A stretch of DNA of 64,000 bases. Origin: an uncultured Pelagibacteraceae bacterium (GTDB taxonomy: Bacteria > Pseudomonadota > Alphaproteobacteria > Pelagibacterales > Pelagibacteraceae). Positions within the stretch are counted from its first letter, which is position 1. The number at the start of each line of letters is the position of its first letter. Location of the stretch: assembly GCA_902614905.1 (NCBI GenBank), contig CACMMN010000002.1:45001-109000 (forward strand), read 5' to 3'. A program made the translations under genes and the position numbers. Under the pieces are notes generated by a model that saw nothing but the letters and a program-made list of their open reading frames with translations, made no database searches and was not told the origin of the DNA. Shown here one piece after another: positions 29,666 to 38,901 of this stretch.

Positions 29666-30988
29666 ATGGTCAAAATATTAATTAAAAAGAAAATAAAAAA
29701 TTTTAATAAAGTTATTAATGTAGATGGAGATAAAAGTATATCTATAAGATCATTATTGATAGCCTCACAATCATATGGGGTTTGCAAAATAAAAAATTTA
29801 CCTAAGTCTGAAGATATTTTAAGCACAATAAATGGACTTAAAAAATTAGGTATTAAAATATTTTTTAAAAAAAAGACCTGTTTTATACATGGCAATGGAT
29901 TAAATGGTTTTAAATATAAAAAAAATATTATTATAGATGCGGGCAACTCTGGAACTTTTGCAAGACTTTTGTTAGGTCTTTTAGTGAGGACGCCTTATGA
30001 AGTAAAAATTATAGGAGACAGAAGCCTTTCAAAAAGAGACTTTCAAAGAATTATTGATCCATTAAATCAATTTGGAGCAAAATTTGTTTCAAGCAATAAT
30101 AAAAAACTACCTTTGAAAATTTTAGGTTCGAATTACTTAAGGCCAATTAATTATTTTGAAAAAAAGGGATCCGCTCAATGTAAAAGCTCTGTGATTTTTG
30201 CTGCTCTTAATACTCCCGGAAAAACAATCATAAACGCAAAAAAATCAAGAAATCATACTGAATTATTTTTGAAATACTTAAATTTGCCCTTAAAAGTAGT
30301 GAGTAAAAAAAAAATTGATTTAATTGAGGTGTTTGGAGAAAAACAATTTAAATCTTTTGAATACATTGTTCCAGGTGATATAAGTTCAAGTGCTTTTTTT
30401 ATAGTTCTAACTCTTCTTGCAAAAAATTCTAGACTTAAAATTAAAAACGTAAATATAAATCCTTCAAGAACAGGGTTCATCAAAATAATAAATAAAATGG
30501 GGGCAAAAGTAAAATTTATTAACAAAAAAAATATTTGTGGTGAACAACTTGCGGATATATGTGTTAAAAGCCAAAAAAATTTTAAGCCAATACATTGTCC
30601 TATTGAACTTAACAGTAATGCGATAGATGAATTTTTAATAATTTTTTTGTTAGCATCTAAAGCTTCGGGGATATCATATTTTAGAAAACTTGAGGAATTA
30701 AATAAAAAAGAAAGTCCTAGACTGAAAATAGTATCAAAAATACTTAAGCAAATGGGTGTAAAAATAAAAGCTGACGATTGCTCGATAAAAATTTTTGGAA
30801 ATCCTGAATTAACTATAAAAAAAAAAATTTTTATCAAAAATTATCATAAAGATCATAGAATTTTTATGACATCTGTTATTGCGGCATTGTGCCTTGGAGG
30901 CGAATGGGTAATTGAGGATATGGAGTCGTACAAAAGTTCTTTCCCCTCTTTTATCAATATTTTAAGAAAAATAGGTTACATCTTTTAA
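29666..30988 (+). CDS. aroA: 3-phosphoshikimate 1-carboxyvinyltransferase (EPSP synthase)
   Basis: A 440-residue EPSP synthase of the shikimate pathway, joining shikimate 3-phosphate and PEP. The conserved active-site pieces are VDGDKSISIRSLLIA, DAGNSGTFARLLLGLL and the RTGF-containing stretch. Some motifs are drifted (LPKSEDIL for LLxGEDxxxT). It is 5 bp after lptB. In most Alphaproteobacteria cmk lies between aroA and rpsA; here only a 120-bp gap follows. Confidence 0.93.
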   Translation: MVKILIKKKIKNFNKVINVDGDKSISIRSLLIASQSYGVCKIKNLPKSEDILSTINGLKKLGIKIFFKKKTCFIHGNGLNGFKYKKNIIIDAGNSGTFARLLLGLLVRTPYEVKIIGDRSLSKRDFQRIIDPLNQFGAKFVSSNNKKLPLKILGSNYLRPINYFEKKGSAQCKSSVIFAALNTPGKTIINAKKSRNHTELFLKYLNLPLKVVSKKKIDLIEVFGEKQFKSFEYIVPGDISSSAFFIVLTLLAKNSRLKIKNVNINPSRTGFIKIINKMGAKVKFINKKNICGEQLADICVKSQKNFKPIHCPIELNSNAIDEFLIIFLLASKASGISYFRKLEELNKKESPRLKIVSKILKQMGVKIKADDCSIKIFGNPELTIKKKIFIKNYHKDHRIFMTSVIAALCLGGEWVIEDMESYKSSFPSFINILRKIGYIF

Positions 30989-31109
30989 ATACTTAAAAAA
31001 AAGGTAAATTGGGCCTAAAATTGTTGAATTTTTAGTAATTTAACTTTTTTTGTTTCTTGATTAATTTAACAAATTTCTCTAAAAGATTTTTTTTTAAAAT
31101 ATTTAATTA

Positions 31110-32843
31110 ATGGAAATATATAAAAGTACAGATACTGCAGCATCCAAAGAGTTTGAGAAACTTCTTAATAACCAAATATCAAAAACAAAAAACCTAATCG
31201 AAGGAAAAATAATTGAGGGCACAGTAACTAAAATTGGAGAAAAATATGTATTTTTGTTTATTGAAGGTTTAAAGTCAGAACCATTGGTAGATATCAATGA
31301 ACTAAAAACTTTAGGCCAAGAAAATAAACTAAAAATTGGAGAAAAAATTCAGGTATTGCTTGAAAGAATTGAAGATAAAAACGGTGAAGTCATAGTGTCA
31401 GCAAGCAAAGCTCAAAAAATAAAAGGCTGGGATACTCTGGTCAAAGCTTTTGAAAACAATGAGCCCATTATGGGTAAGATAACTAGTAAGTGTAAAGGGG
31501 GTGTTATAGTTGAACATATAGATACTGGTTCGCTAATGTTTTGCCCTGGCTCTCAAATATCAGACATACCAGTTAAAGATATATCTCATCTAATCAATGA
31601 GCCACAAAAATTTGCATTAATAAAAATGGACAAAATCAGAGGAAACGCATGTGTATCAAGAAGACAAATTATTTCATCTGGTAAAAAAGAGGATAAAGCT
31701 AAAATAATTGAAAAATATAAGGAAGGAGATATTATTAAAAATGCAATTGTAAAAGGATATAGCTCATTTGGTTGTTTTTTTAATGTAAACAATGAACTTG
31801 ATTGTCTAGTACACCTTCAGGAAATAAGTTATTCAAGGGTAAATCACCCTGAAGAAGTATTTAATATTGGAGATAAACATGATCTCTTAGTAATTTCTGT
31901 TGATAAAGAAAAACTTCAGATAGGCTGTAGCATAAAACAACTTTCACCAGATCCATTTGATAAAATTTCAAATTATGAATTGAATAAAAAGTATGAAGTT
32001 AAAGTAATAAAAATTATGGATTTTGGAGTTTTTGCAGAATTAGAACCGGGGTTAACCACTCTACTTCATTCAAGTGAAATTAGTTGGTCTAGAAAAAATG
32101 TTTCTCCAAAAAAATTTTTTAAGGTTGGTGACAAAATAGAGTGTGTTTTAACTGAGATAGATAAAGATAAAAGAAGAATAGCGATTTCTTATAGGCTAAC
32201 AAAGGAAAACCCTTTTGATCAAATCCAAAAAAATAATCCTGTTGGTTCAGAGGTAAGTGGTACGATAACTAGCATGAATGAATATGCTATATATTTGAAA
32301 TTAGACAATTATGAAATAGACGCGTTTCTTCATTTCAATGATTTAAGTTATACAGGTATTCCTGAAGAAATAGCAAAAAATTACAAATTAAAAGATAAGT
32401 TGAAAGTTAAGGTTCTTGAAATAAAAAAAGATACACAAAAGGTTAGAGTTGGATTAAAACAAACTCAAAAGGATCCCTTTGATTATTTTATTGATAAAAA
32501 AGTTAATGATACAGTGACAGTTAAAGTTCTTTCCTCAGATAATAAAGGGCTAGTGGTACAGCCAGAAGGTTGTGATTTAAATTTAACAATTAAAAAATCA
32601 CAAATAGCCGTATCTTCTACTGACGCTAGACCATCAAGATTTGTGGGTGGAGAAAGAATAGATGCAGCAATTTCAGAACTAAATATTGAAAAAAGAAAAG
32701 TTTCACTAAGTATTAAACTTTTAGAGGAACTTCAAAATAAAGAGGCTGTCTCTAAGTTTAGCTCTCCATTGTCAGGAAAAAACTTACCTTTTTCATCATT
32801 GTCTGATAAGCTGACGAATAAAAATAAAAAAGTTAAAAAATAA
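31110..32843 (+). CDS. rpsA: 30S ribosomal protein S1
   Basis: A 577-residue S1 made of six OB-fold S1 motifs (for example EGTVTKIGEKYVFLFIEG at the start, and VKVIKIMDFGVFAELEPG in the middle). It binds mRNA and helps 30S initiation on structured or weak leaders. The length is normal for Proteobacteria. It is followed after 15 bp by ihfB, the common rpsA-ihfB pair. Confidence 0.96.
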   Translation: MEIYKSTDTAASKEFEKLLNNQISKTKNLIEGKIIEGTVTKIGEKYVFLFIEGLKSEPLVDINELKTLGQENKLKIGEKIQVLLERIEDKNGEVIVSASKAQKIKGWDTLVKAFENNEPIMGKITSKCKGGVIVEHIDTGSLMFCPGSQISDIPVKDISHLINEPQKFALIKMDKIRGNACVSRRQIISSGKKEDKAKIIEKYKEGDIIKNAIVKGYSSFGCFFNVNNELDCLVHLQEISYSRVNHPEEVFNIGDKHDLLVISVDKEKLQIGCSIKQLSPDPFDKISNYELNKKYEVKVIKIMDFGVFAELEPGLTTLLHSSEISWSRKNVSPKKFFKVGDKIECVLTEIDKDKRRIAISYRLTKENPFDQIQKNNPVGSEVSGTITSMNEYAIYLKLDNYEIDAFLHFNDLSYTGIPEEIAKNYKLKDKLKVKVLEIKKDTQKVRVGLKQTQKDPFDYFIDKKVNDTVTVKVLSSDNKGLVVQPEGCDLNLTIKKSQIAVSSTDARPSRFVGGERIDAAISELNIEKRKVSLSIKLLEELQNKEAVSKFSSPLSGKNLPFSSLSDKLTNKNKKVKK

Positions 32844-32858
32844 AAATTTGCAAATAAA

Positions 32859-33146
32859 TTGTCAGTATCAAAAACAGACTTAATTAAACAATTAAAAAAA
32901 ATCTATCCAAATTTATTAAAAAAAGATTTATTAAAAATTTTTGACATATTTTTAGATGAGATAAAATTTGCCTTAAAGAATGATGAAAGAGTTGAGTTAA
33001 GAGGATGGGGAATTTTTTATCAGAAAGTCCAAAAAGGTAGAAATTCGAGGAACCCCAAAACCGGGGAAATATTTTACACGCCTGAAAAAAAAAATATCAA
33101 TTTTAAGATGAGTAAAGAACTATTTAAAACAATAAATGAAAAATAA
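32859..33146 (+). CDS. ihfB: Integration host factor subunit beta
   Basis: A 95-residue HU/IHF-family DNA-bending protein with the arm motif RNPKTGEIFYTPEKK and a MSVSKTDLIKQL start. The start codon is TTG (32859), which fits the position of family N-termini. IHF beta pairs with IhfA, not in this window. It overlaps pyrF by 11 bp. Confidence 0.9.
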   Translation: MSVSKTDLIKQLKKIYPNLLKKDLLKIFDIFLDEIKFALKNDERVELRGWGIFYQKVQKGRNSRNPKTGEIFYTPEKKNINFKMSKELFKTINEK

Positions 33147-33807
33147 AATTTTTATTGCAATTGATACAAAAAATCAAAAAAAGGCACTTAACATTATTAA
33201 TCAGATTAAATTAAAAAATTTTAAAATTGGGTATAAATTTGGTTTAGAATTTTTAAATTCAAAAAATGGAAGAAATTTTATATCAAAATTGAGAAATAAA
33301 ATAATTTTTATTGATCTAAAACTTCACGATATTCCAAACACGATGTCATCTGCTTTTTTAGCTTTAAAGGATCTTAGAATAAATTATCTGACAGTTCATA
33401 TATCATCAGGTTTAAAAGCTTTGAAAAATATAAAAAAAATTTCTGGAAAAACAAAAATTGTTGGAGTTACAACTTTAACATCTTTAGATGATAAAGACTT
33501 AAAAAGCATCGGTCATGAAAAATCTCTAAAAGAAATTATACAATTACAATCAAAATTAGCAAATAAGGCAAATCTTGATGCTATTGTTTGTAGTCCACAT
33601 GAAGTAAAACTTGTTAAAAAGTTTTTTAAGAAAGAAATAATAACACCTGGCATAAGATTTTCTGCAAAAATAAATGATCAAAAAAGAATTATGACCCCTT
33701 TAGATGCCTTTAAAGAAGGCAGCAACTGGATTGTAATAGGTAGAGATTTAACTAAAGGAAGTATCAAAAAAAACTTAAAAAAACTGAGTGATCATTTAAG
33801 TCAATGA
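33136..33807 (+). CDS. pyrF: Orotidine 5'-phosphate decarboxylase
   Basis: A 223-residue type I OMP decarboxylase, which makes UMP. The catalytic Asp-Lys-Asp array is in FIDLKLHDIPNT, and the C-terminal phosphate loop appears as GSNWIVIGRDLTKG. It opens a run of overlapping genes (pyrF-trpF-trpB-trpA-accD-folC) with 4-bp junctions, implying one transcript. Confidence 0.94.
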   Translation: MKNKIFIAIDTKNQKKALNIINQIKLKNFKIGYKFGLEFLNSKNGRNFISKLRNKIIFIDLKLHDIPNTMSSAFLALKDLRINYLTVHISSGLKALKNIKKISGKTKIVGVTTLTSLDDKDLKSIGHEKSLKEIIQLQSKLANKANLDAIVCSPHEVKLVKKFFKKEIITPGIRFSAKINDQKRIMTPLDAFKEGSNWIVIGRDLTKGSIKKNLKKLSDHLSQ

Positions 33808-34421
33808 CGCTTGAGTGTAAAATATGTGGCATTTCCGATATTGATACACTAAATTTTATTATCAACCACAAACACCCTCCTAAATATATTGGTTTTATTG
33901 TAAACTATACTAAATCTAAACGTTTTGTGGAAATTGAAAAACTCAAACAATTAATAAACATTGAAAAAAAAAAATCTAAATTTGTTGCAGTTTTAGTAAA
34001 GCCAAAAAAAGATATCTTAGAAAAAATAAAATTTTTGGACTTTGATTATTATCAAATTTACGATTGTACTCCAAATGAGATTAATTTAATCAAAGAAAAA
34101 TATAACAAAAAAATTATATCAGCTTTAACTGTTGGAAGTAAAATAGATTTGATAAAGTACAAAGATTTTTTGCCCTATTCTGAAATAATTCTATTTGACT
34201 CTAAAGGATACGAAAAATCTATGAACTTTGACCATAGTTTATTGGAAGGTATACCATCTAATTTTAAGAAAATGATTGCAGGAAATATTAAAATTGACGA
34301 TATTTCAAATTTTAAAAACAAGAAATATATTATTGATATGAGTGGAGGTTTAGAAGATATTTCTGGTAAAAAATGTAAAAGTAAAATTGATAAATTTTTA
34401 ATTGAAGTTAATAAATTATGA
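33804..34421 (+). CDS. trpF: Phosphoribosylanthranilate isomerase (divergent)
   Basis: A 205-residue TIM-barrel protein of the tryptophan pathway. The N-terminal KICG with the catalytic Cys, the SKRFV loop, the Asp in ILFDSKG and the C-terminal IDMSGGLEDISGKK phosphate-binding end match PRA isomerase. The usual VQLHG strand is replaced by YQIYDCT, so it is a divergent member. Position between pyrF and trpB supports the call. Confidence 0.82.
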   Translation: MTLECKICGISDIDTLNFIINHKHPPKYIGFIVNYTKSKRFVEIEKLKQLINIEKKKSKFVAVLVKPKKDILEKIKFLDFDYYQIYDCTPNEINLIKEKYNKKIISALTVGSKIDLIKYKDFLPYSEIILFDSKGYEKSMNFDHSLLEGIPSNFKKMIAGNIKIDDISNFKNKKYIIDMSGGLEDISGKKCKSKIDKFLIEVNKL

Positions 34422-35650
34422 AATTAAAAAAAAATATATCTGTTCTAGATCAACATGATAAATTTGGATTTTGGGGAGGTAAATTTGGAGGTAATTTTGT
34501 CCCTGAAACTCTTAAAAAACCTATAAATGATTTAGAAGCACTGTTTGATAAGTTAAAAAAAAATAAGAAATTTTTAAGTGAAAGGGATTATTATTTTAAA
34601 AATTGGGTGGGAGCTCCAACTAGATTTATAAAATTGAGCAATCTCACAAAACATGTGGGTGGAGCTGAAATATGGTCAAAAGTAGTATCTGACGCAAATG
34701 GAGGTGCTCACAAAATTTATAACGCCACAGTCCATTGTCTTTTGGCAAAAAAATCAGGTAAACGAATTATTTGTGGAGATACAGGCGCTGGCTATGCAGG
34801 AAAAATGTTAAGCATGGCAGCGAAAAAATTTGGGCTAAAATGCAAAATTTTTATGGGTGCAAAGGATATTAAAAGACAACAACCAAATGTTAAAGCTATT
34901 AAAAGTAATGGTGCCGAAATTATCCCAGTTTATTCGGGTAGTCAAACTTTAGTGGATGCTGTCTCTGAATGTATGAGATTTTGGGTGGCTAACTGTGATA
35001 CAACAGCTATGTGTGTTGGTTCGACAGTTGGTCCTAATATATTTGTTAAAATTTGCGGTTGGTCTACTAGCCAAATTTCAAGAGAATTAAAAATTCAAAT
35101 ACTTAATGAATTTGGAAAAATACCAAAAAGACTTAAACTTTATAATTGTGTTGGTGGAGGTAGTTCGAGTTTTGGTTTTTGGCACGAATTTATGGATTAC
35201 AATAAAAAGCAAGTTGAATTTATTGGAGTTGAGGCAGGTGGGCCGTCAAAAAGTAAAAAACATGCTGCGCCGTTAACTTATGGATCTAAGGTAGGTGTTT
35301 TACATGGAGCTGCGCAATATGTAAATCAAAACTTAGAAGGTCAAATTGAAGAAACAGAATCAATTTCTGCTGGTCTGGATTATCCAGGAGTATCTCCACT
35401 TCACTGTTTTTTGAAAGATACTAAGAGAGCAAGATATACTGCAGCAAGTGATGAGGATGCCCTAAAGGCTTTTAAAATTGTATCAAAGTATGAAAGCATA
35501 AGACCTTCGTTAGAACCAAGTCATGCCTTTTCAGTTGCAATTTCAGAGGCTAAAAAACTTTCTAAGAATACTATAGTTATAGTTAATAGTTGTGGAGATG
35601 CATATAAAGATAGGAAAATTTTAAAAAAAAAATTAGGCGTAAAATTATGA
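34418..35650 (+). CDS. trpB: Tryptophan synthase beta chain, atypical active site
   Basis: A 410-residue PLP enzyme that joins indole and serine. The PLP lysine is kept (GGAHKIYNA) and the phosphate cup is GGGSSSFG. However, several near-invariant positions differ. The catalytic-Glu motif ETGAGQHG is DTGAGYAG, GRPTPLY is GAPTRFI, and the C-terminal GRGDKD is SCGDAYKD. The overall fold and context (trpF-trpB-trpA) make TrpB the best name, but activity may be altered. Confidence 0.8.
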   Translation: MKLKKNISVLDQHDKFGFWGGKFGGNFVPETLKKPINDLEALFDKLKKNKKFLSERDYYFKNWVGAPTRFIKLSNLTKHVGGAEIWSKVVSDANGGAHKIYNATVHCLLAKKSGKRIICGDTGAGYAGKMLSMAAKKFGLKCKIFMGAKDIKRQQPNVKAIKSNGAEIIPVYSGSQTLVDAVSECMRFWVANCDTTAMCVGSTVGPNIFVKICGWSTSQISRELKIQILNEFGKIPKRLKLYNCVGGGSSSFGFWHEFMDYNKKQVEFIGVEAGGPSKSKKHAAPLTYGSKVGVLHGAAQYVNQNLEGQIEETESISAGLDYPGVSPLHCFLKDTKRARYTAASDEDALKAFKIVSKYESIRPSLEPSHAFSVAISEAKKLSKNTIVIVNSCGDAYKDRKILKKKLGVKL

Positions 35651-36447
35651 TAAATGCAATTTCTAAAGCTTTTAATTTGGCAAAAAAAGAAAGTAGACCA
35701 GCTTTGCTTACTTATACAGTCGCTGGAGACAACACAAAAAAAAATTCTTTAAAAATTTTAAAAGCTATATCTAAGTACGCTGATATTTGTGAGGTTGGAT
35801 TTCCACATAATACACCAATTGCTGATGGAGGCCAGATACAAACAAGCTCTTTTAGAGCAATAAAGAATGGTGTCAAAATTAAAGATGTTTTCAAAATTGT
35901 TAAGGATTTTAAATTAAGTGAATTTTCGAAACCAGTTATTTTAATGGGATACTTTAATATGGTGTTACAGTATGGTCAAAATAAGTTTTTAAATGATTGT
36001 AAGAAAAATAAGATAGACGGATTAATAATAGTTGATTTACCTTGGCCAGAAAATAAAAAATTTGCTAACAGGTGTAAAAAAAGATCTATTTCTTTTGTTC
36101 AGCTTATTTCACCTACTACATCAAAAAATAGATTAAGTTCAATAATAAAAGAATCTCACAACATGATTTATTATATTTCAATGCTGTCTACAACCGGGGG
36201 TAAGCTTAAAGTTTCACCTAAGAAAATTATTTTAAATTATAAAAAAATAAAAAGAATCAATCCCAAAAAAAATTGTGTTATTGGTTTTGGTATTACTGAA
36301 AAATCTATTTCAAAATTGAAATCTGCAGATGGACTAGTTGTAGGAAGTGCGATTTGTAAAGAGATAACCAGCAGTTTAAATAATGGACAAAATCCTGTCA
36401 CAAAGGTTAGCAATATGGTAAAAAAATTGAAAAATAAAATTTTATGA
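35647..36447 (+). CDS. trpA: Tryptophan synthase alpha chain
   Basis: A 266-residue TIM-barrel subunit that releases indole from indole-3-glycerol phosphate and channels it to TrpB. The catalytic Glu is kept in ICEVGFPHNTP and the Asp in PIADGGQIQ. The canonical PFSDPxADGP loop reads PHNTPIADGG, so the subunit has drifted along with TrpB. It overlaps trpB and accD by 4 bp each. Confidence 0.88.
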   Translation: MINAISKAFNLAKKESRPALLTYTVAGDNTKKNSLKILKAISKYADICEVGFPHNTPIADGGQIQTSSFRAIKNGVKIKDVFKIVKDFKLSEFSKPVILMGYFNMVLQYGQNKFLNDCKKNKIDGLIIVDLPWPENKKFANRCKKRSISFVQLISPTTSKNRLSSIIKESHNMIYYISMLSTTGGKLKVSPKKIILNYKKIKRINPKKNCVIGFGITEKSISKLKSADGLVVGSAICKEITSSLNNGQNPVTKVSNMVKKLKNKIL

Positions 36448-37373
36448 ATTGGTTAAAAAAAACACTAGATTTTGGCGAAAAAATTAAGAGGTTTCTAAAA
36501 AAAAGACCGTCGCGTAAAGATATGGAAGAGAGTGATTGGACATCTTGTTGTAAAGGTCCAATTTTAAAAAAAGATTTAGAAAATAATTTATGGGTTTGTC
36601 CTGACTGTAACAAACATCATCGAATTAACCCTAAGCAAAGATTTGATTTGTTATTCGGAAAAGATAATTACCAGGTTCTTAAAACACCAATGCCGCCAGA
36701 TGATCCTTTAAATTTTACAGATTCAAAATCATATAAGGATAGGCTTAGTAGTGCTCGAAAAAAAACAGGTTTAAATTGTAGCATGGTAGTTGCCGATGGT
36801 TCTATAAATAATATTAAATTAACAGCCATCGCATCTGATTTTAATTATATGGGAGCTAGCATTGGAGCAGCAGAGGGTGAAGCTTTTTTATTTGCAGCCC
36901 AAAATTCTATTTCAAACAAACAACCTCTTTTAGTTGTTGCAACAGGCGGTGGAATGAAAATGCAAGAGTCCATTATTTCGTTGAATCAAATGACTAGGAC
37001 GACGCTAGCTATAAATGAACTTAAGAAAAATAAAATTCCATATATTGTATTGTTTGCTGACCCGGTCGCAGGAGGTATCACAGCTTCATACGCAATGCTT
37101 GGTGATATTCAAATTGCTGAGCCAGGTGCTTTAATTGCTTTCGCAGGAAGACGGGTAATTGAGGGAACTGTTAAAGAAGAGTTACCAGAAAATTTTCAAA
37201 AATCAGAGCATGTTCAAGCTTGTGGTTTTGTAGATGCAATAATTCAAAGAAAAGATTTGCCAGAAAAAATTGGTGTTTTGTTAACTATCTTGCTAAAGAA
37301 ACAATCTGAGGTAAAAAAAGATGATGGAGACAAAACTTCAGAAGATAATATCGAAAATAGAGAAGCGTCATAG
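36444..37373 (+). CDS. accD: Acetyl-CoA carboxylase carboxyltransferase subunit beta
   Basis: A 309-residue AccD, partner of the AccA subunit at 13.7 kb. The N-terminal zinc ribbon has the pairs SCCKG and CPDCNKHHR. The crotonase-like core has VATGGGMKMQESIISLNQM and GGITASYAMLGDIQIAEPGALIAFAG. Length normal. Its last 53 bp overlap the start of folC in another frame, a longer overlap than elsewhere in this operon. Confidence 0.95.
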   Translation: MNWLKKTLDFGEKIKRFLKKRPSRKDMEESDWTSCCKGPILKKDLENNLWVCPDCNKHHRINPKQRFDLLFGKDNYQVLKTPMPPDDPLNFTDSKSYKDRLSSARKKTGLNCSMVVADGSINNIKLTAIASDFNYMGASIGAAEGEAFLFAAQNSISNKQPLLVVATGGGMKMQESIISLNQMTRTTLAINELKKNKIPYIVLFADPVAGGITASYAMLGDIQIAEPGALIAFAGRRVIEGTVKEELPENFQKSEHVQACGFVDAIIQRKDLPEKIGVLLTILLKKQSEVKKDDGDKTSEDNIENREAS

Positions 37374-38589
37374 TAAGAAGATTGATCTCTCGCTGGACAG
37401 AACTTTTAATCTGTTAAATAAATTAGGTAATCCGCAAAATAAAATAAAAAATGTTGTAACTGTAGTTGGAACAAATTCTAAAGCTTCTATGGCTACTGCT
37501 TTAAGCACAATTTTGAAAGAAGCTGGATTCAAATATAACTTATATACCTCTCCTCATTTACAATCGTACACAGAAAGATTTGTTTTTAATAATAAAGAAA
37601 TAAGTGAAAACGATCTTGCAAATCTCTTAGAAGATGTCGATAAAATACTAGGAAATGATAATGCAACAGTTTTTGAAATATTAACAAGCGCCTTTATAAA
37701 ATATGCTGAAAATTTTAAAGATAATGTTAATATAATAGAGGCTGGTCTATTTCACAGATTTGATAGTACAAATGTATTTAAGCAAAATTTGCTTACCCTT
37801 TTAGGAGTAATCCACTTAGATCATTTAAATTGGTTGGATAATAAAACAATTGATGGTGTAATTTATGAAAAAACTAGTGCGTTACCAACATCTAACATAT
37901 TCATTAACAGTCAGATGAATTCAGAAATAAAAAAAAAAATTAAAAAATCTTTAATAGAAAACAAATCTAAAAAATATTTTTTTGGTGATGACTTTGATGT
38001 AGCAAAATCTGGAAACAGTTTTATTCATTATCAAGATGAATTAGGAGAAATAATACTACCTCAGCCTAATTTAATGGGTGATCACCAAATTTATAATATC
38101 AGCACTTCAATTGCAGCTGCTAGAAAAATATTTAATATATCTGATGCTAATATCAAAAATAGTATAAAAAAAATGAGATTAAAAGGACGTTTAGAAGAAA
38201 TAAAATCAGGTAAATTAAAAAATTTAATAGGTGAAAATAGGCTAGTAATAGACGGGGGACATAATATTAATTCAGCAATTTCAATTTCTAATTGGGTTAA
38301 GCAACAACACGAAAAAGTACATCTTATTTGCGGTATGATGAATGACAAACCTCATAAAGAGTTTGTTAAACAATTTGAGAATTCTGTAAATTCAATAACT
38401 CTTATAGATATTCCTAATCAAGAGGGTTCTATCTCTAAAGAAGAATTTAAAAAGAAACTTAATAACAAAAATATTCTTACTGCTGGTAGCATAGAAGAGT
38501 CTTTATTAATGAATAACAAAGATAAAAATTGCATTTTTTTATGTGCGGGGAGTCTTTATTTAGCTGGTGAAGTTTTAAATCTTAATTAA
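37321..38589 (+). CDS. folC: Folylpolyglutamate synthase / dihydrofolate synthase
   Basis: A 422-residue Mur-ligase-family enzyme that adds glutamate to dihydropteroate and folates. The ATP-binding loop, normally GTNGKGS, is GTNSKAS here. Lys is kept but both flanking glycines are changed. Later motifs fit Fol[21 protein letters not shown]. The start at 37321 lies inside accD but is supported because residues 15-40 ([21 protein letters not shown]) match the FolC N-terminus. It overlaps trxA tail to tail by 4 bp. Confidence 0.88.
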   Translation: MMETKLQKIISKIEKRHSKKIDLSLDRTFNLLNKLGNPQNKIKNVVTVVGTNSKASMATALSTILKEAGFKYNLYTSPHLQSYTERFVFNNKEISENDLANLLEDVDKILGNDNATVFEILTSAFIKYAENFKDNVNIIEAGLFHRFDSTNVFKQNLLTLLGVIHLDHLNWLDNKTIDGVIYEKTSALPTSNIFINSQMNSEIKKKIKKSLIENKSKKYFFGDDFDVAKSGNSFIHYQDELGEIILPQPNLMGDHQIYNISTSIAAARKIFNISDANIKNSIKKMRLKGRLEEIKSGKLKNLIGENRLVIDGGHNINSAISISNWVKQQHEKVHLICGMMNDKPHKEFVKQFENSVNSITLIDIPNQEGSISKEEFKKKLNNKNILTAGSIEESLLMNNKDKNCIFLCAGSLYLAGEVLNLN

Positions 38590-38696
38590 ATATTTTCTTT
38601 AATCCAAGATACAATATTAGATTTTGTGGTTGCTCCAACTTTAGTTGCTTTTAATTCTCCGTCTTTAAACAAAAGCATTGTTGGTATACCTCTAAC

Positions 38697-38745
38697 TCCT
38701 TTAAAAGACTAGTCCCCCTTTCTGCTGAAAGGGGGACTAGCCCCC
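38697..38745 (-). other. Palindromic insert 2 in trxA (46 nt, position uncertain by 3 nt)
   Basis: Between the Phe and Val codons of KFGVRG there are 49 nt instead of one Gly codon. The core 38709-38740 is a perfect 14-bp inverted repeat (arm CTAGTCCCCCTTTC) with a 4-nt AGCA loop. An alternative fold pairs GGGGG with CCCCC around CTAGT, putting the in-frame TAG in the loop. The segment is far more G+C-rich than its surroundings and ends in AAAGGA next to the Val codon. Confidence 0.85.
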
Positions 38746-38871
38746 GAATTTTGTTGGCTGGTTAGGATGTTCATCAATATTGTGTTTTGCAACAATCAAT
38801 TGATCTGACATCTCGTTAGATATTTCCTCTAAGATTGGTCCAATCTGTTTACAAGGACCACACCATTCTGC

Positions 38872-38899
38872 GCATTTTAATTGAAGCCCCTAAGGGCTA
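38872..38899 (-). other. Palindromic insert 1 in trxA (28 nt)
   Basis: It lies between the codons of W27 and A28 in the restored protein. On the coding strand it begins TAG and contains the hairpin AGCCC-TTAG-GGGCT, followed by an A/T-rich stretch that ends TGC just before the Ala codon. Its length is not a multiple of three, and the stop is immediate. Confidence 0.85.
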
Positions 38900-38901
38900 C
38901 C

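Noticed and set aside
38872-38899. Self-splicing intron or intein in trxA
   Set aside because: 28 and 46 nt are far too short for group I/II introns or inteins, and no splice-site chemistry is recognisable.
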